From the NCBI GenBank assembly GCA_016212515.1, contig JACRFZ010000112.1, positions 1 through 57,391 of the forward strand: a stretch of DNA of 57,391 nt, in the 5' to 3' direction. The notes below the pieces were generated by a model. It saw nothing but the letters and a program-made list of their open reading frames with translations. It searched no databases and had not been told where the DNA came from. Position numbers and translations under genes: made by a program. Every line of letters starts with the position of its first letter. Position 1 is the stretch's first letter. Origin of the DNA: Candidatus Melainabacteria bacterium. GTDB lineage: Bacteria; Cyanobacteriota; Vampirovibrionia; Obscuribacterales; Obscuribacteraceae. Of the stretch, positions 41,100 to 50,196 are shown in pieces.

Positions 41100-41324
41100 G
41101 ATCGACCGCGTGTGAGACAACTTTCATCACCGTTATTATACGAGCCGGGAGTGCTTTTGTTCATTACAGAAAACTCTTGCCTTGCTTGAGCGGGCTCGAT
41201 CGGGAGCACTTGGTGCCCGGGCCGGCGGGGTTAATTAAACGGATTGGCTAAAAACTATGGCAGGTCTTTAGTACACTTTGCACCAATTGTCATAGGTTCT
41301 GCCCCGGTTCGAGGTTTTGCTCGT

Positions 41325-43295
41325 ATGTCTGAGAATCATTCGTTAAATGTCTCTGCGTTAAATGTCTCAGCGGTGAAACCCGCCAAGCGACTGGTTCTGT
41401 CCCTCTCACTTTCCCTGGTGATGCTTTCGGGACTGGCGGTAACTTCGTTGTCCGTTTGTCTTCCCGCTCCGGCCGATGCCCAGACCGGTGCCGAGCAGAG
41501 TGATGGGCTGCCTATCAAAGATATAAAAGTGGATGGTTCCGGCCAGCTCGTTATCGTTTTTGCTACCGGTGGAGCATTTCCGGAAGCTCCTCGCGTGGCC
41601 GAGCTGGATTCACCCCGGCGCATAGTGATGGATTTTCAGGATGCTGCTCTGGAAGTCGGTTCGCTGCCCTCCGTTGATGCTCTCAGCGCCAGCCTTACAA
41701 GGGCCGTGCCCGGCATCAAAGGAATTCGCTATTCCATGGTAGGGGTGGGGGCAGGAGGCGCCAGACCAATTGCTCGTATAGTTCTGGAGTTGGATGCCGC
41801 TGCTCCAGTCAAGGCGAAGGTGGCAAAAGTGGAAGAGGGCGCGGTGACGGTCAGTCTTCTCGACGACGCCGCCGGTGGCAACTCCAGCGCCACTGCCGGT
41901 GGTGCAACGGCCGCTTCCGACAAAGATGCCTATGACGACTACTATAAGCAGCTACTCAATCAGAAAGAAGCCGACAAAAAGGCGTCCGCTGAATGGGGAC
42001 CCCGTCGTGGTTCCCTCTCGGAAGTGGGTGGCAAAGTTGCTATCAAACCCATAACCAATGTATCCAACTGGATGGGCGGTTTCTGGGGCAAGAAAGACCA
42101 GGGCGACGCTGCTGCCGCTACAAAGAAACCGGAGAGCAAGGCTCCTGCCGCCAGTTCCGTGGCCGAACCGGCCCAGCGCGCTGCTTCCAATGAGAGCACG
42201 GCCCAGACCAAGGCGCCTGAACAATCACTCTTGAGTAAAGGCCTGGGTGTGGGAAAACTCTGGAAGCGCGGTAAAGCAGCTTCGGCTGCCACTCAGTCTC
42301 AGCCTCAATCGCAGCCTGCTGAAGCGTCCACAGCTCCTGCCGAGGCGCCAACCAGCGCTACGGCAGGCACATCTCCCACGGCGGAGAATGTAGAAACTGG
42401 AGCAGCCGCCAAGAGCGCCTCTGGTGAAGGCGGTTGGGGTGAATGGGGCGATGGCAACAAGACGAGCCAGACTAACCCTGCACAAGAAAAACCCGTTCAA
42501 GCTGAAGCACCTGCCCCCGTGACGCCGGTGGAGTCTCCCACTGCCGCTGCGCCGGAGCCGACACCTGCCCCTGAGACTAAGGCCACAGGCGCCGGCGAGG
42601 TCGGCAATCCTCAAACTCAGGCTGATGCCTCTGTCGGAAACAGTGATGCTGCCAACTCCGAAACTCCCAGTTCGCCCCTGGAATCGGCCTCAGGCGAGAC
42701 CGGCGCCAGTGAAACTCCTCGCTACAAAGCCGGTAAGCTCTTCAACAAAGCCGTTCATCAGCATCTCTCCGGTAACCTGGCCGAGGCTATCAAAGACTAT
42801 CAGGCTGCCGTTGGTATCGATCCCGAATTGGGTCAAGCCTATTGCAATCTGGGGCTGGCCTACAACCAGCAGCACAATTATGCCGACGCGCTGGCTGCCT
42901 TCCGCAAGGCTCTGGCCGTTAATGCCAGTGATGCGATTGCCTATAACGGCATCGGAGCGGCACTTAAGGCTCAAAAAGACATGGTCGGCGCTACCAAGAA
43001 CTGGCAGACGGCCGTCAAGCTCAATCCCAAGCTGGGTGTAGCCCAGTACAATCTGGGCACCGCCTATGAGTTTCAGGGCGAATTTGAAAAGGCTCTGGTT
43101 GCCTATCAGGCTGCCATCAAATGTGATTCTCGTATGGGTGAAGCTTATTACCGAATCGGCTTGATCATGCAGAAACAGAAGAAACTCGATGAGGCCCGCA
43201 GTCAGTTTAAGCAGGCTCTGAAACTCTCCGGCAATTCCGAGTATTCAGAAGATGCTCGTCAGAGGCTGGCTTTGATCGATAAGAAGGTAAAATAG
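41325..43295 (+). CDS. AMIN-domain and TPR envelope protein
   Basis: This protein has about 656 residues from ATG 41325, with GAGG ten bases upstream and a signal peptide (KRLVLSLSLSLVMLSGLAV) close behind. An AMIN domain follows (about 62-170: IKDIKVDGSGQLVIVFATG, RRIVMDFQDA, IKGIRYSMVGVG). AMIN domains bind peptidoglycan or guide amidases and secretins. A 300-residue Ala/Pro/Thr/Gln-rich linker leads to a C-terminal TPR array (about 480-650, such as AIKDYQAAVGIDPELGQAY). It is probably periplasmic and cell-wall associated. Confidence 0.8.
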   Translation: MSENHSLNVSALNVSAVKPAKRLVLSLSLSLVMLSGLAVTSLSVCLPAPADAQTGAEQSDGLPIKDIKVDGSGQLVIVFATGGAFPEAPRVAELDSPRRIVMDFQDAALEVGSLPSVDALSASLTRAVPGIKGIRYSMVGVGAGGARPIARIVLELDAAAPVKAKVAKVEEGAVTVSLLDDAAGGNSSATAGGATAASDKDAYDDYYKQLLNQKEADKKASAEWGPRRGSLSEVGGKVAIKPITNVSNWMGGFWGKKDQGDAAAATKKPESKAPAASSVAEPAQRAASNESTAQTKAPEQSLLSKGLGVGKLWKRGKAASAATQSQPQSQPAEASTAPAEAPTSATAGTSPTAENVETGAAAKSASGEGGWGEWGDGNKTSQTNPAQEKPVQAEAPAPVTPVESPTAAAPEPTPAPETKATGAGEVGNPQTQADASVGNSDAANSETPSSPLESASGETGASETPRYKAGKLFNKAVHQHLSGNLAEAIKDYQAAVGIDPELGQAYCNLGLAYNQQHNYADALAAFRKALAVNASDAIAYNGIGAALKAQKDMVGATKNWQTAVKLNPKLGVAQYNLGTAYEFQGEFEKALVAYQAAIKCDSRMGEAYYRIGLIMQKQKKLDEARSQFKQALKLSGNSEYSEDARQRLALIDKKVK

Positions 43296-43311
43296 CGGGC
43301 TTTCAGCCTGA

Positions 43312-43782
43312 CTAGTTTTGCTTGATTTTGTCCACGAGAGAAGTGGTGCTTTTGGCCGGAACGAGAGCCAGTAGCACCACTTCGCCGCCGAAACTCTCTA
43401 CCACAGGGGTCTCTTCCAGGCGCTCTTTGGAGTAGTCGGCACCCTTCACGTGCACATTCGGTTGCACCATTTTGAGAAACTCCACCGGCGTGTCTTCGTC
43501 GAAGATGTAGACGTAATCTACGCTTTTCAGATGGGACAGTAACTCAGCGCGGTCCTGCTGATTGTTGATTGGGCGGCTTTCACCTTTCAGCCGCTTGACG
43601 GAAGCATCACTGTTCAAGCCCACAAAGAGGCAGTCTCCCAACTGGCGCGCTTCCTTGAGAATGCGGGCATGTCCCACATGCAAAATGTCGAAACAACCGT
43701 TGGTGGAGACCACTTTGTGGCCTTGTTTCTTTTCTTCCAGAGCTATCTTGGAAAGCTCATTTGAACTCAGCACTCTACCCAC
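43312..43782 (-). CDS. rfaE2: D-glycero-beta-D-manno-heptose 1-phosphate adenylyltransferase (RfaE2-like)
   Basis: This 156-residue protein starts at GTG 43782 behind AAGGGA. It corresponds to the C-terminal (RfaE domain II) half of HldE: VVSTNGCFDILHVGHARIL (HxGH at 35-38), GLNSDASVKRLKG, RAELLSHLKSVDYV, VKGADY and AKSTTSLVDKI. The kinase half is absent here and must be elsewhere. It activates heptose-1-phosphate to ADP-heptose for LPS-like surface glycans, implying a Gram-negative-type envelope. It converges on the AMIN-TPR gene. Confidence 0.9.
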   Translation of the reverse strand: MGRVLSSNELSKIALEEKKQGHKVVSTNGCFDILHVGHARILKEARQLGDCLFVGLNSDASVKRLKGESRPINNQQDRAELLSHLKSVDYVYIFDEDTPVEFLKMVQPNVHVKGADYSKERLEETPVVESFGGEVVLLALVPAKSTTSLVDKIKQN

Positions 43783-44289
43783 GGTAGTTCCCTTTCCTTC
43801 CCTTTGATTTGGCGTGTGGCTGTCAGGTCGTCCGGACTGCTTGGGAGACAGTTTAGCAATTCAGCGCTGGCGACTACAAATTGTCTCTGATTTCGAGTGT
43901 GGCGCACTGTTGATCTTGGGTCTGTCTTGCTGGCGCTAGCTCAGCCAACTGCTTTACTAAGTTAAAAGCTCATGATCTTCTAAGAAACTTAGTACTTAGA
44001 GCACACATAAGAGCGCGGAATAAGACTTATCTATTGAGACCGGCAAGGGGAAGCCTTAGGTTGAAGGTCTATTTCTTTCCCCATAAATCAAGGCCATAAG
44101 ACCCAGCGTTCGGTAATCTCCAGCAGCATTTCAAACTCAGTCGGCACCTTGCAAGAGGCGCTCGTATTGGTGCGAATTGATGATGCTCTTTGCCAGGAAC
44201 AGTTTGGGGCAGCCAGAACTTTTGTGTAACTCTCGCTTCCAGCCTTCGCGGACGCGCGTTCTTAACTCTTACCAGAGCGAGTAACTATC
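43783..44289. other. Long upstream region of the first zincin-like gene
   Basis: These 507 bases hold the divergent promoters of rfaE2 and the zincin gene. TACTAAGTT (43955-43963) and AACTTAGTA (43986-43994) form a 9-bp inverted repeat around a 22-nt loop. No gene was seen. Confidence 0.4.
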
Positions 44290-45489
44290 ATGAATGAAAC
44301 CACCAATTCCCATCAGGGTGCTGGTTGCAGCAGCTGTGCCGGTAGCGGTCAGTGTGCTGGTGCCTGCGCCGGCTTCCCCTATGTCTGCCTCGATATCAAA
44401 GCCCAGATTCCTGCTCCCCTTCGGAGTCGGACTCACCGGGTGGCGACTTTCGAAGTGCGCACCATGAAAATCGAGGCGCCTGCTCCCGGAGTCGACGGTC
44501 CCTTCGCGGATTACAACGACTTCCTCAAGCGCGGCGTCATCGACATCGAGCAGGAAGTGCGTGTCTACAAGGTTGTCGGTCATGCCGCCGAGATCATCGT
44601 GCCGGTGTCCTACAATCTCGACGAAGTGCGCACTCTCCGGCAGGAAGTAGAAGATCTCACCGCGTCCGGAGCGGAACAGGCTCTCATCGACGCGGTCAGG
44701 CAGAAGTTGGCCATCCATCACTACGGCGACCGCATCATCCCGGAGGACATCGTCACTCACCTGGATGAACTGCCGGATAGCCGTTACCTGGGGACCGTCT
44801 ATCTGCTCGACCAGAGCAACTCCCACGACCTGTGGAACCGCCTCAACTACGACCGCAACTTCGTCTCCAGCGCCTCTGTGAAGCCCAACGGCGACATCAT
44901 GTTCTATCGCGGCAAGAAGGACATCTTCCTGCGAGACAACGTGTTTCACGAGTGGGCGCACCGGCTGGAGCAGAAGTTCAAGGAACTCTCCGATCGCTGG
45001 GCTGACACCCTGGAGTTGGAGAACGGCGAAGTGCCTCGCACCTATGCCTTCCGCGCTTATGATGAGCACTTTGCCGTCTTCGCCGAAGAAATTCTGGCGC
45101 TGGACTGCGGGCGTTTCCTCAAGGTGGCCGGCTACGCACCGCTGCGTGTTCCGGTCTGGTTGGCAGGTTTGAAGAAGGCGCTTACGGAGTGCATGGAGAG
45201 CCGCCCGAGCTGCTACCACATTCTCTACAGCGAGCGTGTTCGCTACGGCGTCGAGGTCTTGAAGCCCCTGGCTCTCAAGTATCTCGATGGTGCTCGTGAG
45301 CGCGCCCTGGCCGAGCAGGTGGCTGCCACCAAGGCTCTCGCCGACAAGGACACCGACGACAACCGTCTGCGCATGCGCAGAGCGGATGAAGCGGTGCGTG
45401 TGGCCGACCCCAATGCTGCCGAGCCCTTGCTCGTGGCTGAGGTGAAGGCGGCGCGTGTGCGGGCTTTCCTTAAGACCTGGTTGGTCTGA
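44290..45489 (+). CDS. Zincin-like metallopeptidase-domain protein with Cys-rich N-terminus
   Basis: This 399-residue protein begins with a Cys/Gly-rich tag GCSSCAGSGQCAGACAG (12-28). After a beta-rich middle, the zincin motif HEWAH lies at 220-224, followed by RW twelve residues on and a Glu-rich helix DEHFAVFAEE (258-267), where Glu259 or Glu266 could be the third metal ligand. The last 60 residues are a charged helix. No signal peptide is seen. The spacing HExxH-x11-RW and the Glu helix also occur in 46341-47096, so the two are distant paralogues. Codons are strongly C/G-ending. I do not know a named family. It could be an intracellular protease or a catalytically altered binding domain. 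Confidence 0.7.
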   Translation: MNETTNSHQGAGCSSCAGSGQCAGACAGFPYVCLDIKAQIPAPLRSRTHRVATFEVRTMKIEAPAPGVDGPFADYNDFLKRGVIDIEQEVRVYKVVGHAAEIIVPVSYNLDEVRTLRQEVEDLTASGAEQALIDAVRQKLAIHHYGDRIIPEDIVTHLDELPDSRYLGTVYLLDQSNSHDLWNRLNYDRNFVSSASVKPNGDIMFYRGKKDIFLRDNVFHEWAHRLEQKFKELSDRWADTLELENGEVPRTYAFRAYDEHFAVFAEEILALDCGRFLKVAGYAPLRVPVWLAGLKKALTECMESRPSCYHILYSERVRYGVEVLKPLALKYLDGARERALAEQVAATKALADKDTDDNRLRMRRADEAVRVADPNAAEPLLVAEVKAARVRAFLKTWLV

Positions 45490-45514
45490 GGAGGCTGTTC
45501 TTGTGTTGGAAAGC

Positions 45515-45551
45515 GGTGCAGAGCTAATCTCTGCACCCCTTTTCTCTTTTT
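45515..45551 (+). terminator. Intrinsic terminator of the first zincin-like gene
   Basis: A perfect 9-bp stem GGTGCAGAG/CTCTGCACC with a 5-nt loop is followed by CCTTTTCTCTTTTT. Confidence 0.9.
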
Positions 45552-46340
45552 GCCGGGAATATATTATAAGAGATAGTGGAAATGCGAAAGCCGCCCTCCA
45601 TCGCCGATGGCAGATGAGAATGCAATAAGGGGCAGGCGAAAAACTTAACGACCGCTTGTTGAGTGTCCCCGGTTTCATATAATCGAGAGGTTACCTTGAG
45701 CATGAAACGAACTTGCTATCCGTCTTCGAACAATCCTCAATAAGTGCATTTGCCGGTGCTGAAGAAGCATCCGGTGTTTGTCTTTGCGCTTCTGTTGTGG
45801 TTGGTTCGTGGTGTTCGGAAGCCTGCCTTCGGGCTTTCATGCCGATGATGTATATGTCCCGCCAGGGACAATAATTTCAAGTCGGTCCGTTGACCGCAGT
45901 TTACTGAATTGAATACGTGTTTGTTAGACCGAAAGGGCTTCTTGCTTGCAAGAGTTACCTGTCTTAGCACTGGTAACAGCTTGGTTCTCTACGCCGACGA
46001 CAAATGGATAAAGCACCGATGAACAGCTTCTGCTCATCGGCTTTCGCGCTGTTGCGGTGGTGTCGCGGGCGGTATTGCGGGTGGTGCTAGCTGCGCTAGC
46101 CCAAATTGCATCAATAGCATCTAGATTTGGCCGGTCGTGCCTCGAAACTGGCTAACAATGCCTTACATCAGAGGATTTTACTCCTCCGCACTGGACTATG
46201 CTTAAGGAAAATCAGTTTCAAAATTTCAACGGAATCCAATTTTCTCAACACGACATTACCAGTACCTGTCTATCTGAAACAGCCTGTTTGAGCTCTTCCT
46301 GAGCTTTTGTAGAAAACTGCCATTGAAGGAGACGACATAA
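45552..46340. other. Long intergenic region upstream of the second zincin-like gene
   Basis: Nearly 800 bases without a supported gene. Hairpins occur at about 46016-46040 (CCGATGA...TCATCGG) and at about 46088-46102 (GCTAGC-TGC-GCTAGC), and a GAGGA/TCCTC hairpin near 46174-46189. They could be parts of an untranslated leader or a small RNA; no known family was recognised. Confidence 0.4.
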
Positions 46341-47096
46341 ATGAACTGCGCTAGCCAAGATATAACTGTTTCTCGCTTGCTGACCACAAGAGAGCGCCCC
46401 TGGTGCAACAAACGTTGCCAGCATGCGCTGGGCCGATTTTACCTTGATGGAAGCACCGGCATTTATTACCAGGAGGGAACCAGACCTGAACATATCGAGC
46501 GTTTGCGCTCGGTCTTCCCCCTTGTCTCGACGCCGCTAGTGCAAGCTGGTCTGAATCTGGGCTTGACCATGACCACCTGCGAGGGACTCACTCCCAACGG
46601 CGATTCTTCCACTATATATGCCGATTTTCGCAGTTACACGAAAGACGGCATTTCACCGCATATTGTCATGGGTAGCGAAAGTCTCGAGGAGGACTTGATC
46701 CTGCCCCATCTGGTGCATGAGCTCAGTCATATCTTCTACGCCCTTTTGCCGGAGAGCCTTCGGCAGCGTTGGATTGAGCTTCTTCCGCCCGATTCTTCGC
46801 TGAATTCGTGGCATGAAGTGACGGGCTACGCACAAAGGAACAGAGAGGTATGGCTGAGGCGGCTGAATGAAACGGCCGGCTGGTCTGAGAGCCAGAATTG
46901 TTGTCGGGTGATGCTGGAGCGTTACGCTACCGAGGCATTTTGCGAGACTGTGGCCGTATTGACCAGTCCCACTTACTTGAGTTCCCGCTGTAATGTTTCA
47001 CTGGCAGGTCGCCGTAAGTTCCTGGAAGAACTTGGTCTGTTCTTCAGGGGTGGAAGCGGCACTGCCGACAATATACATTGGCAACAAGCGGCCTGA
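46341..47096 (+). CDS. Second zincin-like metallopeptidase-domain protein
   Basis: This 251-residue protein has ATG 46341 behind AAGGAG. The zincin motif is HELSH (126-130), followed by RW after twelve residues and by the Glu helix RYATEAFCETVA (Glu198, Glu202). Cys are scattered at the start (NCASQ, PWCNKRCQ) and later (NCCRV, FCE). The shared layout with 44290-45489 suggests common ancestry. No signal peptide is present. Codon usage is mixed, less C/G-ending than its neighbours. It may be a soluble metallopeptidase; the substrate is unknown. Confidence 0.65.
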   Translation: MNCASQDITVSRLLTTRERPWCNKRCQHALGRFYLDGSTGIYYQEGTRPEHIERLRSVFPLVSTPLVQAGLNLGLTMTTCEGLTPNGDSSTIYADFRSYTKDGISPHIVMGSESLEEDLILPHLVHELSHIFYALLPESLRQRWIELLPPDSSLNSWHEVTGYAQRNREVWLRRLNETAGWSESQNCCRVMLERYATEAFCETVAVLTSPTYLSSRCNVSLAGRRKFLEELGLFFRGGSGTADNIHWQQAA

Positions 47097-47761
47097 CTTT
47101 TGGCTCTGAACATGTAAACAAGCACGTCGTTTGCCGTGAAAATCATACCTGAGGTTGATAGCGCGGCTGGCGCAGACCGAGGGTATGATTCACCTTTCTA
47201 TATTTACTGGAACGAGGAGCAAATCGCCAAATTTTGACTTGCCTCTAAATTGTCTCAGGCAGTCGCCAAGCATCCGGTAGAAGGCTTGACCCGCTTAACT
47301 TTTACCGGTGGGTACGGTAGGCGCAAACTTCTTGCGGTATGCCGGTCTGAAGAGCCTCTAACCTGCTTGCGATCATCCTTTTGGTCTTTTCGGCTTTCCA
47401 GGAAATTGTCAGTGTTGTTAGCTGAATTGAATTGCGATCCTTCTAGGGGATGAGCTTATCAAGCCACTTTAGAGAGCTTTGTAAAGCTTAGTCCGGCTTA
47501 TATTTCTTTCCAAGCATGCAGTTTCTTATGTTCCAGATATCGCTAATTCACTTTTACCTCACAAGGCATTCAACTCCACAAGAAACCAGGTAGTTCCACC
47601 AAAACCCATTTTCAGTCAGCAGTTTGCTGGCAAGGGGAAGGTTGTACTGCCAGATTTTGGTTTCCCGGGTTCGGATTTGACTGGTGGTGTGCAAGTGATG
47701 GCGAAGTGCCCTCAGGGATTTCCCTTGAAGGCAAAACCACAACTAAACTGGAGTTAAAATC
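47097..47761. other. Long upstream region of the Cys/M17-N-like cluster
   Basis: No gene is supported in 665 bases. AATCATACC (47141-47149) and GGTATGATT (47182-47190) form a 9-bp inverted repeat with a 32-nt loop, perhaps an end-of-transcript structure of the second zincin gene. The cluster promoter must lie in the rest. Confidence 0.4.
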
Positions 47762-48559
47762 ATGCTTTGCCCGCATTGCAGTTCTCCCCGTCACATCCTT
47801 TGCGACGAGGGATTCCGTGTCAACGTCAATTTCTCTACCTTTGGTTCGGCTGATGATGCCCTGAAGAGCATCAAGGCCATTGCTGCTTCTTGCGGCGAGA
47901 CCCACTTGCTCGGCCCCCAACCCGACTGCCAGAAAGCGCCGGTCGTGACCGGTTCCATGGCCAAGGTGAAGCGCGACGAGAGCGTGCTTCTGGTTCTGCC
48001 CAGCTTCCAGGACACCGGTCTGGGTGTCTATGGGCGCGGCGTGCTCACCGCTCTTTCCCCCGCCAATCTGAGCGAGGTCAAAGACGGTGTTGTGAAGCCC
48101 AAGTTCGACGACCAGGTCTTCGACGGCGCCTTCGCTTCCACCCGTGTGCTCAGTCTGTCCCCCATCGATGGTCAGCGCCTGAGCGTGCTGGTGATCGGGC
48201 TTGGCAAGCGCGACGACTGCAGCAAGAAGGGTCTCTGCGGCCTGATCGGCACCGCCGTGGACAGCGCCGTCAGCGGGCTCTACTCGCACCTGGTGGTGGC
48301 CATTTCCGACTTCACCGGTGCCCCCATCTACGGGCAGCAACTGGGCGCCGTCTCTCGCTGCCGGCTCTCCATTGCCGTGGTGGAAGATGCGGCCGACCTG
48401 GTGCTGAGCGAAATGACCCTGGTGGTCAACGTGGATCAGGTGGCTGGTCTTTGCCAGGGCATCGACATCGCCGGACCGCTCTGCTCCCACTGCAACCATC
48501 CGCGCGCCGGCACCATCAAGCTCAGTCGTCCCGAGCCGCACAACCAGGGGTATAACTGA
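47762..48559 (+). CDS. M17-N/macro-like domain protein with Cys motifs (first copy)
   Basis: This 265-residue protein has ATG 47762 with GGAG eight bases upstream. It begins LCPHC with a further Cys14, and near the end has PLCSHC (C241, C244), both zinc-knuckle-like. Between them the order DESVLLVLP, FDGAF, LSVLVIGLGKRDD (142-152) and CGLIGTAVDSAV resembles the N-terminal macro-like domain of leucyl aminopeptidase (M17), where a similar VGLG loop occurs. The M17 catalytic domain is absent. 48631-49401 has the same layout. It is probably a ligand- or metal-binding regulator rather than a peptidase, which is inference. It is the first gene of a three-gene cluster. Confidence 0.65.
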   Translation: MLCPHCSSPRHILCDEGFRVNVNFSTFGSADDALKSIKAIAASCGETHLLGPQPDCQKAPVVTGSMAKVKRDESVLLVLPSFQDTGLGVYGRGVLTALSPANLSEVKDGVVKPKFDDQVFDGAFASTRVLSLSPIDGQRLSVLVIGLGKRDDCSKKGLCGLIGTAVDSAVSGLYSHLVVAISDFTGAPIYGQQLGAVSRCRLSIAVVEDAADLVLSEMTLVVNVDQVAGLCQGIDIAGPLCSHCNHPRAGTIKLSRPEPHNQGYN

Positions 48560-48630
48560 GAACCGCTTCGCGAGCGGCTTTCAGGTAACCTCAATTTCTT
48601 GAAACGTCAACCATAGAAAAGGAGGACAGT

Positions 48631-49401
48631 ATGACTGCCTCAAGATCTGTTTCCCAGAAGAAAGCGCGCTCTCGCAAGGGCGCTGCTAAGACCCTGCCGG
48701 TGCTGGTGGAAAGCAATTGCCGGTCCGGCTGCAGCGATTGCGCTCTGGCCAAAGGCGGCAAGTGCGGCGGCTCCTGCCCCGGCGCTTCCAGCACTGCCGT
48801 CTCCCTCATGCCCGAGTTCAAGGTGATCCCCGGCATCAGTTCGCGCCATCAGCATGGCGTGGATTATGACCAGGGCGACTTGCTCATTCTCACCAAGATG
48901 CTCGGCTCCGCTCTCGGACCGGGCCCCATGTGCTTCGATGCTCACCATGGCGGTGCCATCAGCCAGGCTGTGCAGGAAAAGCACTTCCAGGGGGCAGCCG
49001 GCGAGCACCTTGCCGTGGAGTTTCCGCCCGAGGAAGGCCGTTCGTTCGGGCGCAAACGTCATGCGGTGGTGGTTGGTCTGGGGCGCCCCGATGAGGTGTC
49101 CAAGCGGCGCATTTGCGGCTTCTTCAACTACGCTCTCGACCTCTGCGCTCACTACCAGGCTGAGACTCTGGTCTTGCCGATATTCCCGTATCGGCTCTCC
49201 CAGGGGTCCCTGAGCCTGACGGCTACGGCCGCCATCCTTCGCTGCATCACCGCTGAACGGGTGCGGCGCGGCACTCTCTCCGGGGTGAAGGAGATTCGTC
49301 TCCTCTGTGCTCCGCAAGCCAAGTCGCACTTGAGTCGCGGCCTGGCCGTGCAGCATACGCTCTGCAGTCAGTGCCACATTCCTGGTTTTGCCGAGGGCTA
49401 G
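48631..49401 (+). CDS. M17-N/macro-like domain protein with Cys motifs (second copy)
   Basis: This 256-residue protein has ATG 48631 behind AAGGAGGACAGT. A basic start (about 1-20) is followed by a Cys cluster C30, C34, C37, C45, C49 (CRSGCSDCALAKGGKCGGSC). Then the macro-like part: YDQGDLLILTKMLGSALG, GAAGEHLAVEF, HAVVVGLGRPDEVSKRRICG (144-163), and C-terminal LCSQC (C245, C248). VxGLGxxDxxSKxxxCG and the final LCSxCxxP are shared with the preceding gene. No M17 catalytic residues occur. A hairpin CCGCT/AGCGG after the first gene's stop may adjust expression between the two. Confidence 0.65.
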   Translation: MTASRSVSQKKARSRKGAAKTLPVLVESNCRSGCSDCALAKGGKCGGSCPGASSTAVSLMPEFKVIPGISSRHQHGVDYDQGDLLILTKMLGSALGPGPMCFDAHHGGAISQAVQEKHFQGAAGEHLAVEFPPEEGRSFGRKRHAVVVGLGRPDEVSKRRICGFFNYALDLCAHYQAETLVLPIFPYRLSQGSLSLTATAAILRCITAERVRRGTLSGVKEIRLLCAPQAKSHLSRGLAVQHTLCSQCHIPGFAEG

Positions 49402-49535
49402 AGTCGCCCGTCGACTCTGCCTTTCGGCGAGTTTCTTGCCAATCGACCAAAGGAGACGGCGGTGCAGAGTTTTGCATCCGCTCAGGCTGCACTGCCCGCC
49501 GTCTCAAACTTTCTAATTCGCACAGGAGAAAGACC

Positions 49536-50111
49536 ATGCTTACCGCAAAAGTCGACCTTCAGCAGATTCGCAAGAGCGTTCTGCGTTCCCAGATGCTTGC
49601 CCTGGAATCCCAGGCGCAGGCCATTTACTACCTCGGCACCGAGCACCGGGCCGGCATCGACCTCGGTCGCAATCCCGAGATCTACCTGATCGTGCAGGAC
49701 GTCAAAGACATCGCTGACACCGCCCGTAAGACCACGGAGGACGCCAAGTCGCTCACGCCCGAGGAGGTGCTCAGTCGCCTGCAGGGTCTTCAGAGCCTGG
49801 CTCACAGCGTGGTGGCCCGGGCAGAGGAAGCCTACCGGCACATTCAGGTGGACTCCGATGCCCGTCTGGAAGAGAACCTGGCTGAGAATCTCGACAAGGG
49901 TGAGAACCCCACCGAGATGCCGGAAGTGCCTGCCGATACGCGCCACCTCAAGGCCCGTGCCGGCATGGCCTGTCACAGTGCCGAGATCGATCAGCACCTG
50001 ACCTTCAAGTTGCAGGTGCGGGCCATTTGCGACCTGGCTCTGGAGCTGTCTTTCACGGCAGCGGCCGAAGCCGGTCACGACTACCCGCAGGATGAGGGCT
50101 ACTGGAAGTAA
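49536..50111 (+). CDS. Helical protein of the Cys/M17-N-like cluster
   Basis: This 191-residue protein has ATG 49536 behind CAGGAGAA. It has no membrane segment or signal peptide and is rich in Ala, Glu, Leu and Gln, predicting a helical bundle. Recognisable stretches are RSQMLALESQAQAIYYLG and VARAEEAYRHIQVDSD. No known motif or metal site is visible. It shares the C/G-ending codon usage of the two preceding genes and ends at a strong terminator, so it probably belongs to their unit. Function unknown. Confidence 0.65.
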   Translation: MLTAKVDLQQIRKSVLRSQMLALESQAQAIYYLGTEHRAGIDLGRNPEIYLIVQDVKDIADTARKTTEDAKSLTPEEVLSRLQGLQSLAHSVVARAEEAYRHIQVDSDARLEENLAENLDKGENPTEMPEVPADTRHLKARAGMACHSAEIDQHLTFKLQVRAICDLALELSFTAAAEAGHDYPQDEGYWK

Positions 50112-50157
50112 CCAGCCGGTGAGCTGACCGACAGCCTGCCCCGCTACCGACCCTGGG

Positions 50158-50196
50158 GGAGCGCAGTTCTTCATGGACTGCGCTCCTCTTTTTTTT
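50158..50196 (+). terminator. Intrinsic terminator of the Cys/M17-N-like cluster
   Basis: A 10-bp stem GGAGCGCAGT (50158-50167) with ACTGCGCTCC (50177-50186) is followed by TCTTTTTTTT. Confidence 0.92.

Noticed and set aside
48718..48778. C-x3-C-x2-C in the second Cys/M17-N-like protein as a radical SAM motif
   Set aside because: The rest of the protein lacks the SAM-binding GGE motif and the barrel; further Cys suggest a metal or structural site instead.
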